Shown here one piece after another: positions 1-7,393 of a stretch of 15,640 bases of DNA. The translations under genes and the position numbers were made by a program. Every line of letters begins with the position of its first letter. The first letter of the stretch is position 1. The notes beneath the pieces were generated by a model. That model was not told where the DNA came from, searched no databases, and worked only from the letters and a program-made list of their open reading frames with translations. This stretch comes from Ochromonadaceae sp. CCMP2298. Taxonomy: Eukaryota; Sar; Synurophyceae; Ochromonadales; Ochromonadaceae. The stretch spans positions 1-15,640 of the forward strand of contig MU634105.1 of assembly GCA_026770595.1 (NCBI GenBank), read 5' to 3'.

Positions 1-118
1 CCTGCTGCCTGCATCCCTGCTGCCTGCATCCCTGCTGCCTGCATCCCTGCTGCCTGCATCCCTGCTGCCTGTATCCCTGCTACCTGCTTCTCTGCTGCCT
101 GCATCTCTACTACCTGGA
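1..118. repeat. 15-bp tandem repeat (minisatellite) at the left edge
   Basis: The unit CCTGCTGCCTGCATC is perfect four times from base 1 to 60. It then continues with one to three changes per unit to about base 105, and a decayed partial copy reaches about base 118. The array runs off the left edge, so its true length is unknown. The unit is a multiple of three and all three forward frames stay open through it (reading P-A-A-C-I, L-L-P-A-S or C-C-L-H-P), so it could be a coding pentapeptide repeat or a non-coding minisatellite. Confidence 0.9.
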
Positions 119-1045
119 CTCTTAGACCGCTCTCTGCGAGTGTATCGATCGGAGGGAGAGCGAGAGGTCCGCTTGCCAGTCTCCCTGAAGCCACCCCCAT
201 CTCTCTCCCGGTCTTTGTCCCGCGCTCGACCGCCGCCCCGCTCCCGGTCCTCTCTGTCGCCCCGCATTGCAGCAAGAGGATAGGAACAAGGTGTCGTCCT
301 CAGCTAAATCAACCTGTCCAGGCGACCAATACCTCCAACAACCCGATCGGGGCTAGTTCCGACAGTTACGACGCTAGCTCCCGGTCCTCTCTGTCCAACC
401 GGGGGTTTCAGGGTCCCAGTGATGCAACCACCACCCACTTCCTTTGCCAAGCGAACTGCGCACTGGGCTCTAGGCGTTCTGCACTGACCAGCAGGGCCTC
501 CCAAGTGAGCAGCTGCAGCAGGCAGCCATCATCCATTGCCAGCATTCGTCAGCAGTTCAGGAAGAATTGGCATCCCTCCTCGGCGATGATGTGGTGGTGG
601 GGGTGGACGATATAATAGGCACAAACGGTTTCTTTTTGTGCCTATTTTGCAAATTTTGCATAAAAGCCCGAAAACGTTTCCACTCGTTCTGGGTTTTAAT
701 TCTTTAATTCTCCCCAACTGGAAATCAACATTCATTTTTTACCTAAAGTGGACGAAGTCATATTCCATTGACCGCGCGATATAATTATATTTCAAGCTGG
801 ATAGTTCTCGCAAAAAAAACTAGAAATCGGGCGGAGAGATTCGTGCTCCCAGATAAGACTCAGGACTCAGAACTGAAGATGAAGACAGAAGTGTTGTGGT
901 ACGTGATTATGTTCACATTAGTGGCTAGTGAAGTACTTCCAAGATGTCCAAGCAAAGACACACAGAGAGCTGTTAAGGATAGCTGCGCTATTTATTAAAT
1001 TTCCTTGCAGTCGAGGCACTGCATATTTACTCCTCCTCCAGTAGC
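1..1045 (+). other. Region with a possible truncated 3' gene end, then AT-rich intergenic DNA
   Basis: I recognise no gene here. One forward frame is open from base 2 to a TAG at 281-283 (93 codons). It reads as LLPAS repeats followed by an Arg/Ser/Pro-rich tail (for example SLSRSLSRARPPPRSRSS). A second forward frame is open from base 1 to a TAA at 613-615. A third stretch after a CTCTAG acceptor-like site at 468-473 reads protein-like up to about base 620 (contains QQAAIIHCQHSSAVQEELAS) and stays open to about 705. These could be the last exons of a gene entering from the left, but no start, splice chain or homology supports one model. A 19-bp exact direct repeat lies at 240-258 and 377-395. 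From about 620 to 1045 the DNA is AT-rich with only short frames and probably includes the psbO 3' untranslated region. Confidence 0.25.
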
Positions 1046-2031
1046 CTAATCCTCGATGCGGGCGTAGAAGATGCCCTTGATGAGTATGTTCTTGGGAGCC
1101 TTGCCGCCCATGTCCGTGTCAGAGGGCTGGTTGGACACAAACACGCCCGCGATCTCGCCCTCCTCGGAGTTGACCTTGTTCACCGCGAACTCGATGTCGC
1201 CGCTCAGCACGTCGAACTTCTTGTTGTTCTCGTTGAACAGGGTGTCGCCGCCGCCCACGCCGTTCTGCAGACCGGGCAGGGCGCCGGCGAAGTCATAGCC
1301 GGTGGTGGTACCGCGGCCCTTGGGGTCGAGGAACAGGCCGGTTCTGTAGGAAGGCACGGTGAAGGAGCCGCCCAGGTCGAAGCCGGGCTTGATGGGGCCG
1401 GACGTGCTGGACGTGGCGATCAGGTTCTTCACGGAGAACAGGAAGGGCACGCGCGCGCCGCCGGGCGTCTGCACAGTGGTGGCGGCGTAGTCGATGCCGT
1501 CCTTCTCGGTGAAGGTGGCCTTGCCACCCTTCACCTCAATGTCGCCGGAGATGCCGTCCAGGGAGTAGGTCTGGCGGGTCATGAGCTTGGTGTTCACGAA
1601 CTCCTTGGAGGGCTGCCCCTTCTTCGTGGAAGTCACCTCCTCCACCTGCCAGCTGGTGGGCTCGATGCACAGGTCCACCAACTTCAACTTCTTGTTCAGG
1701 GCGATGGATCCCTCGCCAGTGACGTCGGAGCACCTGTTGGCGAGGCCGGAGCCCTTCACCTGGTTGTAGCTGAGGCTCAGCACCTCGGCCTTGGACATGG
1801 CGCTGGCGGGTGCCACAATGCTCGTGGCGGCGAAGAAGCCAGCCAAAGCACCGCACGCAGCCTGTTTGAAGGTGGGCATCTCTGCGGAGGGGGGAATAAG
1901 TGGACAGTCAGTGCAACTGAAAAAGGAGGATTTTTTCGGTGCACGCGTCGTGCACACTCACCGAGCTTCATCTGCATCTTGTAGCCGCAGGCCAAAGCCA
2001 GCACGGCGAGCACGACAAGAAATCTGAACAT
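1046..2031 (-). CDS. psbO: PsbO, photosystem II oxygen-evolving enhancer protein 1 (two exons)
   Basis: PsbO is the extrinsic manganese-stabilising subunit on the lumenal face of photosystem II, where it protects the Mn4CaO5 cluster. The CDS is complement(join(1046..1881,1962..2031)), 301 aa, with an 80-bp intron. Residues 1-16 (MFRFLVVLAVLALACG) form a signal peptide, 17-31 a short transit region, and 32-51 a hydrophobic lumen signal ending in APASA, giving a mature protein of about 250 aa from residue 52, normal for the family. Family hallmarks visible are LSYNQVKGSGLANRC near the mature N-terminus, the cysteine pair C74/C95 matching the conserved disulfide, DGIDYAATTVQTPGGARVPF, LDPKGRGTTTGYD, and the C-terminal QPSDTDMGGKAPK and IKGIFYARIED. 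The start at 2031 gives the signal peptide; beginning at the second-exon Met (1879) would lose it. Identity is near certain; the transit-peptide type is inferred. Confidence 0.97.
1882..1961 (-). other. psbO intron (80 bp)
   Basis: On the minus strand the donor is CTCG|GTGAGTGTGC and the acceptor is CTCCGCAG|AGATG, preceded by a pyrimidine-rich tract. Removing it joins the signal-peptide exon to the rest in frame (K-L-E-M-P-T). It separates the ER signal exon from the transit/lumen part. No direct repeat flanks it. Confidence 0.9.
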
Positions 2032-2169
2032 CTTGATCGGTGTGGGGAAAACTAATGCGAGACTCCACACGAAAGTGGCTGCAGCGCTGGCTAGAGCTAA
2101 AGTTAGTCGGTGCACGAGGGCTTGAAGTCGCAAGATCACAGTGTTGGGGGTGGCGGCAATATCGGCTAA

Positions 2170-2182
2170 ATTGGCGCCCAAT
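2170..2182. promoter_or_regulatory. Back-to-back CCAAT boxes (ATTGG-cgc-CCAAT)
   Basis: ATTGG at 2170-2174 and CCAAT at 2178-2182 form an inverted pair separated by three bases, so each divergent gene has a CCAAT box in its own orientation. It lies about 140 bp from the psbO start codon and about 240 bp from the other one. CCAAT is the NF-Y binding core in eukaryotes; use of this site is inferred. Confidence 0.4.
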
Positions 2183-2270
2183 AAACTTATCCGTTGTTGC
2201 TTACACGCCAATCTTACAGAAACAAAAGGAGTAATCGGCAAAACCTGGCTTGACACAAAAAATCATTCTT

Positions 2271-2306
2271 CATTCCCAGATTCCCAACAAGGGGAACCTG
2301 GGAATG
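2271..2306. repeat. 15-bp inverted repeat (hairpin) in the divergent promoter
   Basis: The left arm 2271-2285 (CATTCCCAGATTCCC) and right arm 2292-2306 (GGGAACCTGGGAATG) pair at 14 of 15 positions around a 6-nt loop. A second, partial copy of the outer arm (ATCATTC, 2262-2268) precedes the left arm. It could be a dyad binding site, a hairpin in the 5' leader of the gene at 2420, or a small relic of a mobile element. Confidence 0.6.
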
Positions 2307-2419
2307 ATCCTCAGAAAAAATGGTGAGGTGATGAGTGATGAGTCAGAAGAATCCGAAGCGCCGCAGTGACCCACTCTAGGAGTACAGTGGCTCTGCAGTT
2401 GGCACAAGGTTTTGGAGCC

Positions 2420-3717
2420 ATGCATCTCCTGCTGCTCATCGGCTTGCTGCCCGTTCTGGCAGGGAGAGGGGTGCCGAGGTCCCTCCGCGAGTACAGCACG
2501 AACGGCATCAGTAGGGCATTGCTGGGAATCACCTCTGTGGGAATGGCAACCATTGGCGTGCCTCTTGTCCGAGGTGCTGCTGCTGAGACTCGTGAGGAAA
2601 AGCAGCTCGCTGGCGCGCTGACGGTGCAGGAGGCGGCAGACCTCATCCGTGGCAGCTGCACGCAGACGCTCTCAGCAGTGCGCAACACGGGCCGGCTGCT
2701 CTACCGCGGAGAAGCAGCAGAGAGCCTCGCCACTACCGCGCCCACCATCCTGGCCCCCGCATTCGACCTGCTCTCCAATCGCACCTACTCGCCCCTGGCG
2801 GCGGACTACTTCCGGTGTTTGGACAGTTACATGGCAGGCGTGGGCGCAGGCGGAGAGCCGCGCTTCCCGGTTACCCCACGCAACGGTCACCTGGCTACAA
2901 GCGACGTGGTTGCGGCCTCCGAGTGGGGGGTGCCCGTGAGCGTGTGGCCGCTGGACGCAGGTAAATATCGTGCTGTACTGTGGTAGCAGTTGCAATCACA
3001 TTCGCCCCTCACACAACTACACAGCACCTCTAACCACCCCCTCTCTCCCCCGCCTATAGGCCTGCACTTCGCCTGGCTGCTCAACGACGTCAACTGGTGG
3101 GACAACGACTGGGGCCTGCCAAGAGGCAAGCGTGGCCCCCTCTTCTGGCGCAGCGGCGCGCTGCTGGAGACCTTCGTGCAGAAGGAGGTGCGTAACGACA
3201 GCCAACCCTGACCCCAACCCCGACCCTGATCATATCTTACCTACTTACCCTTATCCCTATCCTTACCTACTAACCCTTCCTGACCCCAACTCTGACCTTA
3301 CCTACTTACCCTAACCCCGATCCCAACCCCGGACCCCTACCCTGCCCGTCCCCCTTCCCCCTAACCCTACCCCCAAACCCAAAACCTGACCCCTCCCCCA
3401 ACCCCCAGGTGCGGTACGATCGGTCCATGGAGTCCGCGCTGGCCAAGGGCGGAGAGCTGCTATTCGGCAACTGTGCATGCAGAGATGGAGCCGGTACTTG
3501 CGCGGCCTGTGCGGGGACCAGGGCCGCGGCCGGGCCCGGGGTCGGGGTGGGAGCGGGGGCGTACGTGGCCGTGCCTCTGCGATTGGAGCCTCAATTGCTA
3601 CGCCTGCTGGACGTGCAGCCCTTCTCCTCCAGCGCGCGGGTGAGTCTGGCGCCCAGCATCGTGGTTGACGGGGACCCGGTCAAGCGAAAGTATACGCTGG
3701 GCATCACCGGGTGGTAA
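2420..3717 (+). CDS. Uncharacterised, probably thylakoid-lumen or plastid protein (three exons)
   Basis: I do not recognise a named family. The model is join(2420..2960,3060..3187,3409..3717), 325 aa, with every junction in frame. The start is the first ATG of the frame. Residues 1-15 (MHLLLLIGLLPVLAG) look like a signal peptide. Residues 31-55 (S-R-A-L-L-G-I-T-S-V then a hydrophobic run ending RGAAA) look like a lumen signal cleaved near residue 55, the same two-step layout as psbO next door. The mature part has conserved-looking blocks: TGRLLYRGE (90-98), SPLAADYFRCLDSY (124-137), GHLATSD with ASEWG (156-170), SVWPLDAG, then NDVNWWDNDWGLP (189-201) across the first splice. Y95-R96-G97 followed by T160-S161 faintly recalls the R and S/T positions of ADP-ribosyltransferase-like folds; this is speculation. 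The C-terminal exon has an Ala/Gly-rich stretch and ends GITGW. Targeting and exon model are fairly firm; function is unknown. Confidence 0.8.
2961..3059 (+). other. Intron 1 of the gene at 2420 (99 bp)
   Basis: Donor GACGCAG|GTAAATATCG and acceptor CGCCTATAG|GCCTGC. The pyrimidine-rich end and restored frame (D-A-G-L-H-F-A-W) support it. Without splicing the frame ends at a TAG about 25 bases into the intron. Confidence 0.88.
3188..3408 (+). other. Intron 2 of the gene at 2420, telomere-like C-rich repeat (221 bp)
   Basis: Donor GAAGGAG|GTGCGTAACG and acceptor ACCCCCAG|GTGCGGTACG, phase 0. Nearly the whole intron is degenerate CCCTAA / CCCCAACC / CCTTACC sequence. It contains a 16-bp exact direct repeat (CTTACCTACTTACCCT at 3236-3251 and 3297-3312). 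The 7-mer AGGTGCG occurs at both ends, at 3186-3192 and 3407-3413, exactly one intron length apart. Confidence 0.88.
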
Positions 3718-4360
3718 CCGCTCACACGTGAACCGGTTAAGTGGTACATCTATTCACAGTGTATATAATTATAATTTAAGTATTGATATTTAAAGTGAGA
3801 CTAGCTCCCATAAACATATAGTGTATCTATGTCCTCTAGATAGAGATCTGTTCCAACCGCAAGGCTGAATCCCTCCTCAATTCTCCGTCTGCACCTCCTT
3901 GCCACAGGGGGGTGGATCGTCGATGGACTCGTCGAGTCTGTCAAAATTCTGTCCCGACACCGGTACCGGTAGTTTTTTACGAAAGTTCTTTCAATTTTGG
4001 GAAACACGAAACTGCTGAGTTGGGACAATTCCCCCTTGGAAGAGCGAAGAAATATGTCAAAACCCTCTTTATGAATATGGTTTTTCAAGGCGCGGCCCTC
4101 TCCCCACAAAAAAAAACAGCCTGAAGAGCCTGATTCTTTTGGAAGAGTCTTCCAAAAGCAAATGGAAACCCATTCATTCTGATCAGGGTTGTTCGAGAGG
4201 GCACCGCACTCAGTTCCTGAGTTCGAGTACTCTGATCCAGAGGGAACTCAGTTGTTGCAAGGCGAAGGGCACATAAAGTTTTAACGCGTTGCAAGGGCCG
4301 TTGAAACAAATCCCCTGTTTACTGCCTTGACCGAGTGCACCACGCAGGTACCAGGCCAAA
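3718..4360. other. Intergenic region between the genes at 2420 and 4361
   Basis: No gene is supported in these 643 bp. The first part (about 3750-3800) is AT-rich (GTATATAATTATAATTTAAG) and is probably the 3' untranslated region and terminator zone of the upstream gene. The remainder should carry the promoter of the gene at 4361. It contains a 12-bp perfect palindrome ACCGGTACCGGT (3959-3970), the 23-nt hairpin at 4136-4158, and an 8-bp inverted repeat CTGAGTTC/GAACTCAG at about 4216-4250. I see no TATA box I would trust. Confidence 0.6.
4136..4158. repeat. Perfect 11-bp inverted repeat with 1-nt centre
   Basis: CTTTTGGAAGA and TCTTCCAAAAG are exact reverse complements around a single G. It lies about 200 bp upstream of the membrane-protein start codon. 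A symmetrical transcription-factor site or a hairpin in the leader are both possible; no function is shown. Confidence 0.7.
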
Positions 4361-6052
4361 ATGGAGTCCTCCTCGAGAGTCAAAGTGCTGCTTATAGACG
4401 GGGATGATCGTCTGAATTTCGTTGTGCGTCGATCCGACCAGGAGGAGGGCACGGAGCTGATGCTGGACGACTTCACGGCAGAAGCCTTCAAAGAGTTCGG
4501 AGACATATTCACCGAGGGGCTCTCTCTATCAGCCTCCAACGAGCAGTCCATCACTGCGGCGATCACCAACGTGTCGGACTTGCTGAAGATGATTCTAGAC
4601 AACTACGACTCCAACTCGTCCTCCTTCAAGTGCATCCTCGCCACCTCCTGCTCCAACTCCGACGGCATCAACTACGTCTCCAAGCAGAGACACGTATCGG
4701 GGGACATATTCCACGAAAACTACGTGCTGCTGAGCAACCGCATGTTCTCTGCGATGCGCAAGACCAAGGCGGGCAACCTGTCTGGCTCCAACATCTACCG
4801 ACTGGTGCACTGCATCGTCAACCAGGGAGGCGCTGCGGACACCTACCAGCCCTACCTCTACGCCTGCTTCACCATCTTCCTGCAGGCCTGCATGTTCTTG
4901 TACGTCTGCTGCCACAGTCTGCTCAACATGCCCCACCACGACGAATCCTGGGCCAACCTTCCCCTGGCCGTGCTGGTGTGCGTGTACCAGATCCTGCTGC
5001 AGACCTCAGAGGTGCGAGACACCATGGCCGTCATCAACAGCGGCTTCTGGGGCCCAAACTTTTCCATCCTGCGCGTGTTCGACTGGGTCTCCAACGTGCT
5101 GATGCCGATCATCCTGCTGCCCATCGGCGTGCTGCTGGTGCTCACGGGAGAGAACCTGCTGGAGGCCGTGCTGTCCTCCACCGCTGTGCTGTTCATCCCC
5201 ACCCTGGACAACGACATCATCGGGCTGATGGGCGAGTCAGACTCAGACGTCGTCAAGAAACACGTAGCGCAGGAGACCATCCACGAGTTCGCAGACCACT
5301 TCTTCCAATTCCAGAACTCCTACGCCCACGAGGAGGGCGCAGATGAATATGGGGACCTAGAGGGGGGGCCGCATATGACCCCAGGCGGCAACCGGCCCCT
5401 CGTCATGGCTATTGAAAACCCACCCGAAGCGTACCGAGAGGTTCTGATCGAGGAGCCCACCCTGTGCGACTTGGCTCTGACCGGGGAGGACGTGCTGCTC
5501 TCCTGCACGGTCTTCGACGCCTTCTGCAATGTGAGGAAGGTCCAACCCAGCCGCACCTTTGGCTCCCACAAGCACCGCCCCCTGGGAGAATCCTTCCAGG
5601 AGGTGTTCTTCGCAGAGTCCCAGCTGGTCTCCCCCAACAGCCTCTTCACCCACCTCGAGTACATGATCGAGGAGACAGAGCCCTACGCCATCCTGTACCT
5701 GAAACTGTGGCGACTGTGTGGCGGGGACGACAACACGGTCGAGTACCGCACGAAGCGCTACTCCGACTCCTACCCCATCAGGCGCATCGAGTCGGGCTGC
5801 TTCATCGTGACCAACATCAGCATCACGGACTGCGTGGACACGCTCAGACTGTGTTGGTCCCCCTCCCCGCAGCGCCTGCTGCAGGCGTTCGATTTCTACA
5901 CAGTGTTCAACTACGACGAGGCGGCAGAGCGGCTCATGAAGAAGGCACCCGTCAGCAACAGCCCGCCGCTCTCCCCCACGCGCAGAGTGAGCGTGCAGGA
6001 GAAGGCTCTGCAGAGGGGCAGCAGCCCATACGGTTACCAGGCCATCGGCTGA
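4361..6052 (+). CDS. Uncharacterised multi-pass membrane protein, 563 aa, single exon
   Basis: I do not recognise a named family. The start ATG lies in a good eukaryotic context (GGCCAAAATGG) and the frame is open for 564 codons with strong GC-rich codon bias. Residues 1-160 are soluble and mostly polar. Hydrophobic segments lie at about 166-189 (YLYACFTIFLQACMFLYVCC), 199-214, and 246-262 (VLMPIILLPIGVLLVLTG), with a further amphipathic stretch at 266-283 (LLEAVLSSTAVLFIPTLD) that could be a fourth or re-entrant segment. The region 284-330 is acidic and helical. The C-terminal 180 residues are soluble, with a Ser/Pro/Arg tail (PPLSPTRRVSV) resembling a kinase target. No signal peptide or enzyme motif is apparent. 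A channel, transporter accessory or signalling role would be guesswork. The reading frame itself is well supported. Confidence 0.85.
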   Translation: MESSSRVKVLLIDGDDRLNFVVRRSDQEEGTELMLDDFTAEAFKEFGDIFTEGLSLSASNEQSITAAITNVSDLLKMILDNYDSNSSSFKCILATSCSNSDGINYVSKQRHVSGDIFHENYVLLSNRMFSAMRKTKAGNLSGSNIYRLVHCIVNQGGAADTYQPYLYACFTIFLQACMFLYVCCHSLLNMPHHDESWANLPLAVLVCVYQILLQTSEVRDTMAVINSGFWGPNFSILRVFDWVSNVLMPIILLPIGVLLVLTGENLLEAVLSSTAVLFIPTLDNDIIGLMGESDSDVVKKHVAQETIHEFADHFFQFQNSYAHEEGADEYGDLEGGPHMTPGGNRPLVMAIENPPEAYREVLIEEPTLCDLALTGEDVLLSCTVFDAFCNVRKVQPSRTFGSHKHRPLGESFQEVFFAESQLVSPNSLFTHLEYMIEETEPYAILYLKLWRLCGGDDNTVEYRTKRYSDSYPIRRIESGCFIVTNISITDCVDTLRLCWSPSPQRLLQAFDFYTVFNYDEAAERLMKKAPVSNSPPLSPTRRVSVQEKALQRGSSPYGYQAIG

Positions 6053-6817
6053 GCGCGATTCTCCACCAGATCGCGGGCTGAAGTGACGGCGAACCCGGCA
6101 GATTAACCATTTTACAAGGATACTATTATACCAACCCGCAGAAACTATATTATGCTGATTTGGTTTGACCTGTTGACTGTGTGGGCTTTCGTTATTTTTA
6201 TGTAAGGGGAACAGGGGAACCGTGTGGGGAACAAGGGAAAGTATCCATGAGCATAAAGTTATTTTCTAGTGGTTTGTAATTAATGAATGAGTCCGTGACT
6301 AAAAAAGACCGAAGGGGTGCTGGGATACACGATACCTCATACGTCATACGGGATACGTGATACTGCATACTCTCCTCTCTCCCAAAAGAAAACCCGCCTG
6401 GGAACCCTCCAACTCTACCCGAGTCCTGTTCCCAATCTATGTCTTATCCTTACTTGATTCTGGGGGTTAGGCGAAGAAGTGTCCTTGGTTCATTTTTTCT
6501 GGAAAGGGTTAATTTTTGGAAAGGGTTATTTGGGTTTTTGTGGCTGTTTTCGTTTCTTCCCTTCGAATTTCTGGGTTTCTTTGTTTCACTCTTCTCTCGA
6601 ATCTGATCTTTTGCCTGACACATTCCTCCCTCTTCTGTTCTTCTCCTGTTCTCTTGCCGTTGGTCACTCAGCCCAGCCCTTGTTCTGTTGCTCGATCGCA
6701 TCGTGGAGGTGTGCCCATAGCACTATTGCAGGTGGCTCGGCATCTGCCACGAACCACAGAAGCAGCTCGGCTGTATCGGAGAGGATTGCTTCTGGGTAGG
6801 ATACTGCCGCTGCAAGC
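6053..6817. other. Intergenic region between the membrane-protein gene and SDHAF4
   Basis: No gene is supported in these 765 bp. The first 250 bp are moderately AT-rich with several GGGGAAC words (about 6207-6240) and probably hold the 3' end of the upstream transcript. A heptamer microsatellite occupies 6324-6372. A 12-bp direct repeat TGGAAAGGGTTA occurs at 6500-6511 and 6517-6528. From about 6545 to 6680 the plus strand is strongly pyrimidine-rich (TTCTCTCG, CCTCCCTCTTCTG), typical of a promoter or 5' leader region for SDHAF4. Confidence 0.55.
6324..6372. repeat. Heptamer microsatellite, seven units of SATACNN
   Basis: Seven contiguous 7-bp units are present: GATACAC, GATACCT, CATACGT, CATACGG, GATACGT, GATACTG, CATACTC. 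The core ATAC is invariant and the last two bases vary. It is non-coding and lies between two convergent-free plus-strand genes. Confidence 0.8.
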
Positions 6818-7177
6818 ATGCAGGCGACGGTAAGACACCTCTTTACAGCGGTCGCAAGACCCAGTCTGCGCAGGCCCTTCCCTGTGGCCCGCCTAGCACA
6901 GTTCGGTACATCGAAGGCGGAGGACACGTCTGTGAAGGAGCTGAACGTGACCAAGACCACACGCCCCACGGCTTCGATGGCCTCCATGGCCAAGGGCGCA
7001 CCCGGCCCTGACCCCTCGGCGGACCCCGACGACCCCGAAGGTCTGAACGAGTGGGAGGAGATGTTCATCGAGGGGCCTGCGGGCATCGAGTGGAACGGAC
7101 CCACACGGGGGGGGCAGAGACCAGAGCCTACGCGGTTCGGGGACTGGGAGCGCAAGGGGCGCTGCACGGACTTCTGA
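6818..7177 (+). CDS. SDHAF4: Succinate dehydrogenase assembly factor 4, mitochondrial (SDHAF4 / DUF1674)
   Basis: SDHAF4 (yeast Sdh8) binds the flavinylated SDHA subunit in the mitochondrial matrix, limits its oxidation, and helps join it to SDHB during complex II assembly. The 119-aa length fits the family. The decisive evidence is the C-terminal signature at residues 102-119, PEPTRFGDWERKGRCTDF, which matches the family's near-invariant GPEPTRYGDWERKGR.DF ending. Residues 1-30 are rich in Arg, Ser and Ala with no acids (MQATVRHLFTAVARPSLRR), as in a mitochondrial presequence. The middle is acidic and Pro-rich. The ATG is the first Met after an in-frame TAG seven codons upstream. It is a single exon and lies tail-to-tail with CEP290. 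Confidence 0.95.
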   Translation: MQATVRHLFTAVARPSLRRPFPVARLAQFGTSKAEDTSVKELNVTKTTRPTASMASMAKGAPGPDPSADPDDPEGLNEWEEMFIEGPAGIEWNGPTRGGQRPEPTRFGDWERKGRCTDF

Positions 7178-7393
7178 GCCTCTTAGCTTCTGAGCTTCTG
7201 AGCCCACCCACTGAGCGCCTCTGTCTCCTGTGTGTCTCTTTCTCTGTTTGTCTCTGCCTCAGCACACTTAGTGCAGAAAGTCCAGCCAATATTGTCTTTT
7301 ATGTACAGTTAAAAAATACACAACTAGTGCAGTAGTCCTAGTTCACAGCCCCAGGCCACACCCTCAGAAAGCTACCCTACAAACCTGCAGACC
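7178..7393. other. Tail-to-tail gap between SDHAF4 and CEP290
   Basis: These 216 bp must hold the 3' ends of two converging transcripts. A short run of repeated TTCTGAGC words follows the SDHAF4 stop (7172-7203), then a T/C-rich stretch and an A-rich stretch (about 7309-7325). No canonical AATAAA signal is visible on either strand. The transcripts may overlap. Confidence 0.5.

Larger units (their letters stand above)
2032..2419. promoter_or_regulatory. Divergent promoter shared by psbO and the gene at 2420
   Basis: The two start codons face away from each other across 388 bp that hold no convincing coding sequence. This space must contain both 5' untranslated regions and both promoters. Visible elements are the inverted CCAAT pair at 2170-2182, the hairpin at 2271-2306, and a bZIP/AP-1-type core TGAGTCA at 2339-2345 embedded in a short TGATGAG repeat. 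The function of each element is inferred from sequence only; the divergent arrangement itself is certain. Confidence 0.65.

Noticed and set aside
879-998. 39-codon plus-strand frame starting MKTEVLWYVIMFTLVASE, resembling a small secreted peptide
   Set aside because: It is very short, lies in AT-rich DNA just beyond the psbO stop, has no codon-bias support, and a hydrophobic start is common by chance in such sequence.
4200-4260. GAGTTCGAGTAC resembling a tRNA B box
   Set aside because: The flanking bases do not form a T arm, and no acceptor stem or A box can be drawn.
4630-5346. 238-codon alternative frame inside the same gene
   Set aside because: Same reason: an Arg/His/Pro-rich shifted reading of the real frame.
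5464-6081. 205-codon alternative plus frame within the membrane-protein gene
   Set aside because: It overlaps the 563-aa frame, is Arg/Pro/His-rich as expected from a +1 shift of GC-rich coding sequence, and has no own start context.
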